Part shown: piece after piece, positions 41,801 through 52,468 of the stretch
Position numbering within the stretch: position 1 is the stretch's first letter
Layout: each line of letters starts with the position of its first letter
Source: Cephalotrichum gorgonifer
Lineage: Eukaryota; Ascomycota; Sordariomycetes; Microascales; Microascaceae
Assembly: GCA_900312665.1 (NCBI GenBank)
Contig: ONZQ02000001.1
Location: forward strand, 2,457,248 to 2,521,247
Reading direction: 5' to 3'
Length of the DNA stretch: 64,000 nt
Notes under the pieces: generated by a model
Database searches by the model: none
What the model saw: only the letters and a program-made list of their open reading frames with translations
Told to the model about the DNA's origin: nothing
Translations under genes and position numbers: made by a program

Positions 41801-41969
41801 AACACATACCAAAGTGTAGCTGATGCAGAGCCGTCTCTCGCTCTATCGCCATATTCTCGACCCCCGTGGCTAGAGGAATCTTCGCCCGACCGACCGCCCG
41901 TTGTGTCCGCCCAGTCGACCCGTTCTGACACCTACATCGAACCCGCTCAATTGAGTCGGGCCTCTAGCT
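38895..41969. other. 3.1 kb intergenic region rich in GTAC motifs
   Basis: Upstream of two divergent genes. It has the densest set of TACAAGTAC, GTACTTGTAC and TACGGAGTA motifs in the window (39277, 39568-39590, 39927-39980, 40060-40090, 40363, 40484, 40550, 41050, 41105). The last 700 bp before Lrg1 are pyrimidine-rich, with CACAGCACAA repeats near 41296-41330 and CTCGAC/CTCAAC hexamers at 41627-41690. No protein gene recognised. Confidence 0.5.
41627..41690 (+). repeat. CTCGAC / CTCAAC hexamer array in the Lrg1 leader
   Basis: About four CTCGAC units followed by several CTCAAC units, then GACGA trinucleotide-like sequence, 280-340 bp upstream of the Lrg1 ATG. Probably transcribed as 5' leader, since the tract is pyrimidine-rich and lacks a clear TATA after it. 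Confidence 0.8.
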
Positions 41970-44900
41970 ATGGCCTCGGGCTACAGTAATGGCTCGTACC
42001 GACCGCCGGTCGATCGATACCGAGCTGGCCCCGCCGCCGCGCTGGATGCCCCCTACCCAGAGGACGGGAGCTGGCAGAACGGAGGCCATCTAACCCCCGA
42101 CCACCACGCGCTGGACCATCACGCACTTGACCATCACGCACTGGACCATCACGCACTGGACCACCACACACCATCGCCGGGCCCACCCCCCAGACTCAGC
42201 CCCAACTCCAACCCCAACCCCAGCCCCAGCGCATACGGCCGAGAACGAGAACGAGGACGAGACCGAGACCGAGAACAGGACCGAGATCAAGACCGAGATA
42301 TGGAGGACCGCCAGGACCGTCGAGCCCTCGAGCGAGGCAACGTGCCCCGAGCGAAAACTACCCGTTCGGCTAGTGGCCAGAGAGTCTGCAAGAAGTGTTC
42401 ATTGCAGTTGACAGGCCAATTCGTACGGGCGCTGGATGGTACCTTTCACCTGGACTGCTTCAGGTGCCGCGTATGTTGGATTTGATCGTCTCTCCCTCTC
42501 TCTCTCTCTCTCCCGGGGCCGTGTTGCCCCTAGAAGTGCGTCCGCACTCGGTAATGCTGACACGCCGTCTGATTTTAGGACTGCGGCGAGATTGTCGCCT
42601 CGAAATTCTTCCCGGTGGACGACGAGAACGGCGAGGGCCAGTATCCCCTCTGCGAAACCGACTACTTCCGACGTCTGGGTCTCCTATGTTATCAGTGCGG
42701 CCAGGCGCTACGTGCTTCCTACATCACCGCTCTCGACCGCAAATACCACGTCAATCACTTCACCTGCTCCGTCTGCCCAACCGTCTTCGGCGCGTCGGAC
42801 AGCTACTACGAGCATGATGGCCAGGTCTACTGCCACTACCACTACTCGACTCGGTTCGCCCAGAGATGCAATGGCTGCCATACATCGATTCTTAAGCAGT
42901 TTGTCGAGATATTTAGGAACGGCCAGAATCAGCATTGGCACCCCGAGTGCTACATGATCCATAAGTTTTGGAACGTGCGGCTAAGTGAATCCAGGGATGG
43001 GACGATGGGCAAGAAATCCATCGAGGAGGGCTCCAGTCGTGACGCCGTGAAAGAAGACGAAGAGCGCATGGAGGAGAAGGTGTACCGCATATGGAGTGTG
43101 CTGTCTGCCTTTGAGGAGTCATCGGCCGCTTGCATATCCGACATGCTACTCCATGTTAGCAACCTAGCATACCTCGAGGGCGTTCTCATAGCGAAACGCT
43201 TCATCTCCCATGCTGAGGTACTATTTCGGTCTATGGATCGCCTGGACGCCAACCTGACAAGCCGCGACCTCAAACGTGAGTTGAACCCCGCATCCACTTT
43301 TTCTGTGCATCTCCCGGTTGTGAATCCCCCCAACCCCTTTACCTCGCCTCCAGTCACCTAGATGGTCGTTGAGCTAACACTTCATTCCGTCCCTAGCAAT
43401 GTCGTATGGCAGAGAGGCCAAACTTCTGTGTAAAAAGGTCGTCGCCTTTTTCTCTCTGCTCTCGAAGTCCCAGGACACGGAGAGCAAGAAGCTCGGGGTG
43501 ACGCAAGAGCTGCTCTCCTTGGTCACCGGCTTGGCGCATTACCTCAAGCTTCTTATCCGCATCTGCCTCCAGGGCGCGCTAAGGCTGGAGCATGAGTCTC
43601 GATCGTCCGATGGTCTCTACCAGTTCCTCGACGACCTGGGCGAGCTCGACGCCCTACGGCCGGAAGACACGTCTCTCCAAGCACTCAACATCCCGTCCAA
43701 GCTCTCAGCCAAGGACTCAGACCACTGCGGCCTGTGTAGGAAGTCCGTGGAAGATGAGTGCGCGCGGAACGGGTCTTTGAGGTGGCACCTGAAGTGTGTG
43801 GGATGTACCCGATGCGGAAAGGACTTGGGTAGACGACTAGAGGACGCACACTGGAACGCCTTCGATAAGATGATCTACTGCAGCAACTGTATCGCCATCA
43901 ACACGCAGGACGCCGTCCCCTTCGAGCACATCACCAAGCTACAGCAGTATGTCTTCCTACTGAGTGTAGCACTCGCGAGGCTGCTGGATATGCTTCGAAG
44001 CTCGGGGGTAATCCCGCCAGCCACCGACGGCCAGGCGTCGGCGAATGGCCACGGCGCCGGAGCTGAAGGGTTCAGTGCGTCACCGGAGCAGATGCCTGGC
44101 TTTCCGCAAGAGGAGGCGGACCAGCCGAGATCGAGGACATATCCAGGCGCGGGAGAAAGGGATACTAGACGTGAATCTACCTACGAAAACACGCTGAACG
44201 ATGTCAGGCGACTACGGAGTACACGGCTCGACAAGCACGTCTCTTCTAGTTTTAGGAAGGCTCGGACGTCGAGAATTATGGACGGTCCAGAAGGGCGGAG
44301 TGTGCGACCGGGATCTCCGGGCGGCGGTGATGACTTAAGGCGGCCTGACCAAAACCTCCATATCGTCGAGGACCGGGGCGCCATGGATACCGACACGACG
44401 GATGCCATGTTTGGACATAACGATGCCCTTACCCTAGACGACATCCCCAGGATAGTTGCTGCGGAGCAGGTCCGGGAGAAGTCAAGGATGGGCCAGCAAG
44501 GCCTCTTCAGGTCACCCAGCGTCGCCCCGGGAAGCAGGGGTCAGCAAAGGCCGGTATCGATGGGAAGGGAGGACATGCAGGGATACGGCGACCAGTTGCC
44601 CCAGCGGGGCGGAAGACGCTTCTTCTCCGAACTGTCTGGGCTGGAGTACTTTATCGTTAGGCATTTGGCGGTGCTGACGATGCAGCCGATGATTGGGGAC
44701 GAATTTCCTCTGGACGAGCTTCTCAGCTTTATCGAATTGCGAAAACCCACGACCTTCTGGAAGAATATCAGCAAAGCGTTCAAGAACGACAAGAAGCAGG
44801 TTAAGAAGAAGGGCGTCTTTGGCGTACCGCTGGAGATCATCATCGAGCGTGACGGTGCGGACTCGACAGATGGTGTTGGGCCGGGCACGCTGCGCATACC

Positions 44901-45906
44901 GGCCATACTCGACGACATCGTCAGCTCGATGAGACAGATGGACCTCTCCGTTGAGGGTGTCTTCCGCAAGAACGGCAACATCAAGAAGCTAGGGGAACTC
45001 GCCGAGTTGATAGACAGGGAGGGATCCGACGCGGTTAACTTTATGGAACAGCCAGTTGTACAGGTTGCCGCACTTCTCAAGCGGTATCTCCGAGAGCTCC
45101 CGGATCCCCTGATGACGTACAAGCTCTATCGGCTCTGGGTCGCAGCGGCCAAGATTCCCGACGAGGACAAGAGGAGAGACTGCCTACACCTGGCGTGCTG
45201 TCTGCTTCCAAAGTGTCACAGGGACGCTCTCGAGATCCTGTTCTGTTTCCTGAAGTGGGCGAGCTCCTTCCACCAGATGGACGACGAGTCTGGGTCGAAG
45301 ATGGACATCAAGAACCTCGCTACTGTCATCGCGCCAAATATCCTCTTCGCCAATGATAAGGCGCCGGCGCTGGATAGCGACCACATGTTTGCCATTACTG
45401 CGGTGGAAACGCTCGTGAACTACCTCGAGGAGATGTGCATGGTACGTCTCCCCACACCCTACTCACATTTTTTTGTGTTTCGTTCCATAGGAGGGTATGT
45501 TCGTCGCGATGAACTTCGATGCTAACCCGAGACGTAGGTACCGGATGAACTCGCCGGTCTATTAAACGACCCATCCCTCTTCAGCGGCAGCGGCGAGTTG
45601 ACAACAAAGGACATCATGAAGCGGTTCCAGGAACTCCAGGCCCGTCCTTCTGCACGTCCAAACGACGTTAAGGAGGTGTACAACAGGCAGGACATGTCTA
45701 CTCGACCACCGCCACGACGAGTGGATACCGACCCCTCGCTTTGGCAGCAGGAGAGCAGCGCCCGGCCGATTCATGAGCCGCCGCCTCTTGTTCACTCCAA
45801 CTCGGGCCCCGCGACGCCGTCTGGGGGAATGTGGAGGGGCCGCGAGGATGCGGGGCCCGTAGCGCAACCGTACGCGCAGAACACGAGCCACTTCGATATT
45901 AGTTAG
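41970..45906 (+). CDS. lrg1: LIM-domain RhoGAP, Lrg1 homologue
   Basis: Exons 41970-42470, 42579-43275, 43397-45441 and 45538-45906 join in phase to 1203 aa. Lrg1 proteins stimulate GTP hydrolysis by Rho1 and control cell-wall synthesis and polar tip growth (known in yeast and Neurospora). Order: disordered N-terminus with HHALD repeats and an Arg/Asp/Glu-rich stretch; LIM 1 (CKKCSLQLTGQFVRAL) split by intron 1; LIM 2 (CYQCGQALRASYITALD); a further Cys/His set (CNGCHTSILKQFVEI); a middle LIM (CGLCRKSVEDECARN to YCSNC); then the RhoGAP domain FGVPLEIIIERDG to NLATVIAPNILFANDK, with arginine finger in VEGVFRKNGN and LLKRYLRELPDPLM. The C-terminus is Pro-rich. A cryptic acceptor at about 45490 in intron 3 was considered and not used, because VPDELAGLLNDPSLF continues the usual domain end. 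Confidence 0.94.
42103..42170 (+). repeat. In-frame 15-bp minisatellite encoding HHALD
   Basis: About four to five tandem 15-bp units (CACGCRCTGGACCAT type) in exon 1 of lrg1, giving HHALD repeats just before a Pro-rich region. Units differ by single bases (cgctgg, cacttg, cactgg). Confidence 0.9.
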
Positions 45907-46993
45907 TAGTGCCGGAGCATAACGCCGGGAAAACGACTGAGGGAGTGGCGGAATTCGAGGTTGAGGCCGCGCGGGTTAGGTAATGGATACATCTGACTCG
46001 TTACTTCTGGGGTGGGAGGGGGTGTTCTTTTTTTTTCTCTTCTTGGAGGGCGTCAGGGGCAGACAAGTTTCTGAGGCCCTACGCCTACATATACACGGCC
46101 CACGGGGCCAAAGCCATGTCTGGATATAATGCCTAGGCGTTTATGCTCTGTGCGTGGGCGTGTTCATGGGTGTGTGTATTCCGCATACTCCATCCTCTTT
46201 TGTGTTCTCCCCTTCGTTACGACTTTGGGGGATTTTGGAATCGAGTTCTTGCTTGGAGGAGAGGGGAATGGGAAAGAATATAGCTTCTATATGGCATTGC
46301 ATGGAGTTTCTCTTTGCGTGTACCTTTTTTTTTTCATTCTATATCTTTTGTTTTCTCTGTTTCGATTCTGTTTTCTTCTTGTTCGGTATGAATTGGGAAA
46401 ATAAAAAAACACCCGAGGCGATAGGCTTCACAACATATTTCGTTCTCTCTTCATTTTCCACATGGCCCATTGTTTAAATGCTTCGTCCATGACAGTTGAC
46501 TGCTCGCCACCCTAACGGGCCATTTTTGGGGGGTGATTTGGGTCCTGCTTTACGAGCTGGTCACTATGCTTGGACAGCATACCTATGCCTCCTCGCCCCT
46601 CCCGGCTCCGTCGAGGTTTGGCGGACGGACGGACATACTCTTGTCTCCTTGATGCTGCCTTGTTTTGGATACGGTGGATCTGGGTTACGGAGCTTCATCT
46701 CTCGGATGTGAAGTAGTACCAGGGAGCACCACAGAGATATAAGTGATGAGATACAGTCACTTGGCAACAATCCACATCATCCATCTTTCACCCAATATAT
46801 GCCTGGCCTTGCGTGTGTATACGCACGAATATATATATTACGAATGATAAGACATTATATAGCTGCCCTTGACAGCGCATACACATGAACGAGGAACAAA
46901 GGCCCGCAGTAAAACCCAAAAACATTCCCCCTCTCCCATACCCACACACACTCCCGTCGCCAGCCCAGTGTGCCAACCCTCTCTCTCTCTGTC
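45907..46993. other. Convergent intergenic region
   Basis: 1.1 kb between the stops of lrg1 (+) and erg26 (-). T-rich stretches at 46027-46036 and 46327-46336. TATATATATTACG near 46830. No gene recognised. Confidence 0.45.
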
Positions 46994-48254
46994 TCACTGG
47001 GTCTTCTTCGCCGCCGCCGCCTCCGCCGCCTCCTTATTCGTGTCGAGATACCACTTCACCGACCTGTTGATGCCCTCCCCGAGCCCGACGATGGGCTTGT
47101 AGCCGAGCCTCGCCTTTATCTTGGAGATGCTGTAGTACCTCGTCATGGACGAGTAGGTGATGCGCTGCCTGTTGAAGGTGGGAGTCATCCTGACGAGCTC
47201 GAACAGGATCTCGACGAGGAGGGCGATGAAGATGCCGATCTCGGTGGGGATGGTCCACACGGACTTGAGGCTGGAGTCCCAGCCGGCGGCGCGCCAGACG
47301 GCGCGGCAGAAGTCCCAGAAGTAGACGGGGCTGTCGTTGGTGACGAGGAAGGCCTCGCCGTCGACGCGCTCGGTGTCGAGGGGCACGGTGGAGCCGTGGC
47401 GGTGGGTGGCCAGGAGGGCCTGGGCGGCGAGGAGGTGGGCGTGGGCGACGTTGACGGCGTAGGTGAAGTCGAAGAGGTTGTTGTTGTCGCCGACCTGGAA
47501 GTTGGTCTTGCCGTCGAGGTAGATGTTGACGAGGTGCTTGATCGTCATGGTGTCGCCCTCGCCGAAGATGCCGGCGGGGCGGATCGAGGTCGTGAGGAGC
47601 TTGTAGGGCGCTTGGCGGTTTGCCTTGAGGACGAGCTCATCTGCCTGGGCCTGTTTTGAGGGTGGTATCTCTTGTCAGCTTCCGGTTTCCCCGCCGCACT
47701 CGTTCCTCGTAGAGGGGGAAGGAGAAAAGGGAAAAAAGGAGGGGGTTATGGTGGCGCGGAAATGGCGGGTTTACCTTCGTCTCGGAGTAGTACTCCGGTT
47801 GGGCGGCGCCCCTGTAGACGGGGAACTCCTCGTTCGCGTTCATCAGGTCGCTCTTGTTATCCGTCATGATACTCGCGGAGGAGGTGTACACGAGGGCCTT
47901 GACGCCGCTCTTCTGGCACGCCTCGATGATGGCGGCGGTCCCGTCGACGTTGACCTTCTTGAACAGCTCCTTCGAGACGGCCGAGGCGGCCTGGGGCGCG
48001 GGCGAGGCGGTGTGGATCACGACATCGGGCCTGACCTTGTCGAAGACGGTGTTGAGGCGCGCGACGTCGGTGATGTCGGCCTCGTAGTAGGCGACGCCGT
48101 CGAGGCGGTTGAGCTCGCACTTGAGGTCTATGACGGAGACGGAGGCGGTCCAGGAGGAGAGGAGGAGCTTGACGATGTGGTGGCCCAGCATGCCGTTGCC
48201 GCCGATGACGAGGACCTTGCCCAGGTTCCCCTGCTGCTTCGCGGGTTGGGCCAT
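46994..48254 (-). CDS. erg26: Sterol-4-alpha-carboxylate 3-dehydrogenase (decarboxylating), Erg26
   Basis: Exons 47775-48254 and 46994-47650, both phase 0, give 378 aa. It oxidises and decarboxylates the C-4 carboxysterol in ergosterol synthesis at the ER, with Erg25 and Erg27 (family knowledge). Seen: the nucleotide-binding motif VLVIGGNGMLGHHIV near residue 14, acidic strand end VIDL, DVVIHTASP, the SDR pair YSETK (Tyr156, Lys160, the lysine being the last codon of exon 1), SIRPAGIFGEGD, and a hydrophobic segment GIFIALLVEILFELV that could lie on the membrane. The C-terminus is Ala/Lys-rich (KEAAEAAAAKKTQ). Complete and undamaged. Divergent from the 435-aa unknown gene. Confidence 0.94.
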
Positions 48255-49151
48255 TGTGGGAGGTGTAGTACTGGTAGCAGGAGTGAGACTTTTTGATTTC
48301 GGCGGGGGTGTGTGGATGTTTGGTATTCGGGATCGAAGGGTGGTTGCGGTCAATGGCGCGAACGAAAGGTCGAGGCGACGAGAGCGAGGAGGGGAGTTAA
48401 GTTTCTTGGAGAATGAAAAGAAAAGGATGTGGGGAGGAATGGATGGAGGAGGATCGTGTGGGTTCAATTGAAGTTGGGGTCGTGGCAGTTTCCTTCTGTT
48501 CCGGGGACTTGGCGCTGGCGAGATTTAGGATTTGGTATCCAAATTTCCTGGGGTAAATGCGATTCGGGGGGGTACAATGTAGCAGTATAGGGGAGAGCGG
48601 GACGATTAGCCGGAGAAGGGTGCCTGAAAGGGGTTGACCAGAGGCAAGCTAGTGACAGCCCGCAGCACTGCTGCCACTTGCTATTGGGTGCCTCTCGAGG
48701 CAATAGCGCAACACGACGTTGAGTTTATCCGTAGCGGTTGCCTGGAGAAAGGTCACCACCACCCACTGGTATTATTAGTGGACCTGTTGGATACACTCAT
48801 CACGAAGTCCAAAAGTCGGAGTTCACGGTATTCACGTTCACATGTATGGCTCCCATCTGAGCCACGGCTTCCTTCATCACTGGCGCAACCCTCACTACAG
48901 TACCACCATGGTCTCAAAACCACCTTCTCGAAGCCCGCGGATTGTGAACCTTGGTTTTCCTTCATCTTTTACGCTCAGACCAGACCTTCCACCAACCTGA
49001 AGAGACACCACAGCAACTTAACTCTGTGCAGTCTTACCCACACTAGTTGCGCCGTTCACATTTGCTCGCCATTCGCCCACGGCTCTTGCCTCCTCTTTAC
49101 CCAAGTTATGCCCCTCTCTACCCTTCCAATAACCCCTTCACACCGTCCGCC
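48255..49151. other. Divergent intergenic region
   Basis: 0.9 kb between the starts of erg26 (-) and the 435-aa gene (+). Must contain both promoters. I saw no sterol-regulatory element clear enough to call. Confidence 0.45.
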
Positions 49152-50459
49152 ATGGACCTTGAAGTAGAGGACGTGGAGCTGCTCGTCCACATCGCGGCTC
49201 CAGCCACTGCCGCCGCAGATGAGCGGTATAGGGAACTTGCCCGGGCCTACCTCGACTTTGTGCCATCGCGAGCCACAAAGCTGTCCGAGCTAGATGACCC
49301 GGCCATAGCATCTAGCATCGACGTCGTAGAGGATTCGTTCATAGAGACAGAGCCGCCTAAGGAAAACAGCATCATCCGCACCCCGCCGGCGGACGAATGC
49401 CTCCCCGCGGGAGGGGCAACTCCTCACCACAGCACTAGGGCCGTGCCTGGATGTTACCCTGATCCTACACCACCGGGACATGTCGGTGGTGGCGTCGAGG
49501 GCAGCAGCCATAGCCCCGGTACCGTCACTCCAAGCTCACAGGGTGATGTGCGCGACGGCGAGTCGCTTATCCACGAGGTCCCAGACTCGTACGTGGCCGG
49601 GTCCCCGGGCTTCAGTCAATATCTTTCTCCCACGAGGATGCTGGAGCACCATCTCCGGCGCATGAGGGAGGCGGGTCGGGCCCAGAAGCGACCTCGGCCC
49701 CCGGAGGAGGCGCCGGAGCGAGTGAGCCAGGGCTCTGCGGACAAGAGTAGTGCTAGGAAATCGCAGAAGGTCGCAAGAACACACTCCCAACACGCTCCCC
49801 GGCCTCCTACCTCTCCACCGGCCTTGCCCGGCGGCCCCCTCCGCCGCTACCGTTCCGACCAGGGCGCCCAGACGATAGCCGAGCCCACGGCTCTCCCCGC
49901 CCCCCGCAGCATGAGCGAGCCCCCCACTTCAAGCGCCCCCGAGATCCTCACGTCCTACAAAAAGAAGTTCGGCGACCTCGAGATCTTCCCCCCCGAACCG
50001 CCCGTCTCCGGCGCCAGCCTAGACGAGTCCTCCTTCCTGACGCCGCACCTGGAGAAGCTGGGCGAGGAGATGGCCCTCCAGCGGCGGTACCGACCGCTGT
50101 TCCACCCACCCCCCTCGGCCGGGGGCGGGGACGGCTCCGCGCATGGGACCGGACGACCCCGGCCCCTCGAGCGCGGGTACTGGCTCCTCGACATGTCGGC
50201 GTGGGACGAGACCGACCGCTGGACGGCCTGGGCGCTCCTGCACGGGTGGATCTCCGGGGGAGGGGCCGGGTGGGGGGTCTGGTGCCGGAGGGACGAACAC
50301 TGTGTCCGGATACGGACGTACTGCTGGGCGTCTGTCGCGGGACATATCTATCTCCTCTTGCAGGTTGTGAGTCGCGGTAGGTCGAAGTACGTGGATATGG
50401 GCTGGATCGGGGACGATGGCCGTGTGAGGATTTCGGTGCCACAACAGAGAGGGGTCTGA
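49152..50459 (+). CDS. Conserved fungal protein of unknown function, 435 aa
   Basis: Intron-less; I start at ATG 49152 (MDLEVEDVELLVHIAAP) because upstream in-frame codons to 49047 read as a low-quality leader. N-terminal block DERYRELARAYLDFVPS, then TKLSELDDP and VVEDSFIETEPP; a long Ser/Pro/Arg-rich disordered middle with KRPRPPEE; and a C-terminal ordered domain starting TSYKKKFGDLEIFPPEPPVS, HLEKLGEEMALQRRYRPLF, PLERGYWLLDMSAWDE, GWGVWCRRDE and VAGHIYLLLQVVSRG. The C-terminal block with its many Trp looks like a conserved fungal domain I cannot name. No catalytic motif, signal peptide or membrane anchor is evident. Convergent with the LPMO gene. Confidence 0.8.
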   Translation: MDLEVEDVELLVHIAAPATAAADERYRELARAYLDFVPSRATKLSELDDPAIASSIDVVEDSFIETEPPKENSIIRTPPADECLPAGGATPHHSTRAVPGCYPDPTPPGHVGGGVEGSSHSPGTVTPSSQGDVRDGESLIHEVPDSYVAGSPGFSQYLSPTRMLEHHLRRMREAGRAQKRPRPPEEAPERVSQGSADKSSARKSQKVARTHSQHAPRPPTSPPALPGGPLRRYRSDQGAQTIAEPTALPAPRSMSEPPTSSAPEILTSYKKKFGDLEIFPPEPPVSGASLDESSFLTPHLEKLGEEMALQRRYRPLFHPPPSAGGGDGSAHGTGRPRPLERGYWLLDMSAWDETDRWTAWALLHGWISGGGAGWGVWCRRDEHCVRIRTYCWASVAGHIYLLLQVVSRGRSKYVDMGWIGDDGRVRISVPQQRGV

Positions 50460-51274
50460 AAGGGGGGAACCGCGGGCCATTCATATACGGGCCGACGCTC
50501 TTTGTTGCGTGGTATCTTTAGCATTGTTTCTTGTTGTCTGTGTGTAGATAAGGTTTTATATACGGGTTATGAGGTTATGGTATTAGACGGAGGTTATGAC
50601 TTATGAATCGAATACCTTTTATTACTAGGGTTTTTATAATGCTTCTGGATGGGCCAACGAGCAGATGGATGCTTGTAGGTGAGATTTAAGAGAAGAGATG
50701 GATGTTTCCTCTCGCCATATCGTGGCCTGGCACTCCTATACTTGCTCTATAGGAAGAGCGAACTCCACGCTTATAGAAGTTACACGACGTCGAAGCCCAA
50801 CACACTTAATTGTGGACAGAGTGAGTAAGAAAATATATGTAAGCACACCAACCTACCCCCTTAATGTCTATATAGGGACCGAATGTCCAGGGCGACCAGA
50901 CCACGACACAACGAACGCTACTGAACTGCACACTTGCATGTTTGGATGGCCTCACAAATCACACTTAGAAGGGGGACTTGGACTAGTTCGTGTATCAAAA
51001 TGCTCCAATTCACCCTGCAGAGGGTCTATGGTATGAACGAATGCCCCCTCGGGTATCGAATCCGCCCCACGCCGGGGAAGACCATGAGAAAGCCGTGTGT
51101 ATGTATATGTACAGAAGAATGAAGAGAAGTTTTCCAAAGTCTAACCGAAATTGTCAACCGACAAAACGCCCAATCCCCCTCCCGTTATTTCCAGCCCAAC
51201 CATGAAAACCCGTTAAAAAGGCGAGCCCCAAGAAAGGAAAACCAAACTGTCCAGACAGGCTAGTTTTCCAAAAT
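50460..51274. other. Convergent intergenic region
   Basis: 0.8 kb between two stops. AT-richer than coding DNA, with ATATAC-type sequence at 50555-50600. No gene recognised. Confidence 0.45.
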
Positions 51275-52468
51275 TTACAGAAGGAACTTGGCGCCGAAGC
51301 GGGTCTTGCCGGCACCGCGCTTGCGGGTGATCTGGATGACGTCGGACTCGCCGCCAGAGCAGCTGGTGCCCTGGGCGAGCTGCTGGACGGCGGACCAGGT
51401 GCCGCTGCCGCAACGCTGGAAGCTGGAGCCGCCGACGCAGTTCCAGTTGCCCTCCGAGGTGCAGGCGGTGCCGGGCGCGTAGCCGCCCGAGGAACCGGCG
51501 GAGCCATCCTGCTCGCTGCCGTTCGCGGGGGCCTCGACAGCGGGGGTGCCCGCAGCAGGAGTCTCCTGAACGGGGGTATCAACAACCGGGGTGTCGACAA
51601 CAGGGGCGGGAGTGGGCTCGGTGTAGGCAGGAGTGGCCACCTGAGGAGCCGCGGTGGGCTTGGTAGCGCTGGGGACGGTGGCGAAGATGGCACCGGGCTG
51701 GGTGGGAGTGCTGGGAGACTCGTTCTCATCACCGCCCTGGTAGTTGCCGCCGTCGCTGCCGGAGCCGGATCCGGAGCCGGAGCCACCGCCGACGCTAGCT
51801 CCACAGGAGCCGCCGATGGGGGCGACAAGGTCACCGCTTCCAAGTTTCTCGACAACCGAGCCGGGGTTGGGGAACTTCAGGTCAACCGAGTCGGCAGTGG
51901 CGCAGCCGTTGCCGATGTTGGCGACGAACATGTCGGGGAGAGCGTCGAAGGTGGACGAGGAGCCGCCCGAGCCGACAGCCTCGGCGGGCGCGCAGTTCAT
52001 GTACATCTCGCGGTTGCCGATCTTGTTGAACCAAGTCCAGGCAAGGGTGTACTTGCCGGCGGGGACATCGTCAGGAAGGACGAAGTCGTAGTCGAAGGGG
52101 ACGGGAAGGTTGGCGTCGTCACCGAGGTTGCCCGGCGTGTTCTGGACGGGGCAGCCACCCTCGAAGGACTTGATGACCTTCCACTTGGAGTCCTTGGTGG
52201 GCGCGAGATCGGTCGTCAGGGAGATCTGGCAAGAACCGCCACCGTGCACGGCGGATCCCATGAAGGTAAGAGGCTGGCTCTCACCCTTGTTGAAGACGTT
52301 GGTGGGGACGCTGGAGTCGTATGCGACGCCCTTGCAGGGGAAGTCGGTGCCATCCGCGAGGAGGGGGCTGTTGTTGACGGTCCAGCCCTTGGGGGTGCTC
52401 ATGACCACATGGGCGCTGGCCGAGGCGACCAGGCCGAGGGCTGCAGAGATGATGGAGGTGGAATGCAT
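51275..52468 (-). CDS. AA11 lytic polysaccharide monooxygenase with X278-like C-terminal module
   Basis: Single exon, 397 aa, secreted. AA11 enzymes oxidatively cleave chitin with copper (known). Signal peptide residues 1-19 ends SASA, leaving His20 as the mature N-terminus, required for the copper histidine brace. The second brace His is H75 (GSAVHGGGSCQ) and the axial Tyr is likely Y156 (NREMYMNCAPAEA). Paired Cys fit the AA11 fold. After about residue 225 comes a Gly/Ser linker (GGGSGSGSGSGSDGG) and a Thr/Pro/Ala-rich, probably glycosylated stretch with PVVDTPV repeats. The end is a small Cys module ACTSEGNWNCVGGSSFQRCG, an X278-type domain found on many AA11 proteins and proposed to bind chitin. 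Upstream DNA is gene-free for 6.9 kb. Confidence 0.94.
   Translation of the reverse strand: MHSTSIISAALGLVASASAHVVMSTPKGWTVNNSPLLADGTDFPCKGVAYDSSVPTNVFNKGESQPLTFMGSAVHGGGSCQISLTTDLAPTKDSKWKVIKSFEGGCPVQNTPGNLGDDANLPVPFDYDFVLPDDVPAGKYTLAWTWFNKIGNREMYMNCAPAEAVGSGGSSSTFDALPDMFVANIGNGCATADSVDLKFPNPGSVVEKLGSGDLVAPIGGSCGASVGGGSGSGSGSGSDGGNYQGGDENESPSTPTQPGAIFATVPSATKPTAAPQVATPAYTEPTPAPVVDTPVVDTPVQETPAAGTPAVEAPANGSEQDGSAGSSGGYAPGTACTSEGNWNCVGGSSFQRCGSGTWSAVQQLAQGTSCSGGESDVIQITRKRGAGKTRFGAKFLL

Noticed and set aside
42103..42170. Regular repeat considered as a CRISPR-like array
   Set aside because: Tandem 15-bp units without spacers, in frame inside an exon of a fungal gene.
45490..45536. Extra small exon in lrg1 intron 3
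   Set aside because: Would require a 4-nt exon or end the protein early; single-intron joining gives the expected C-terminal continuation.
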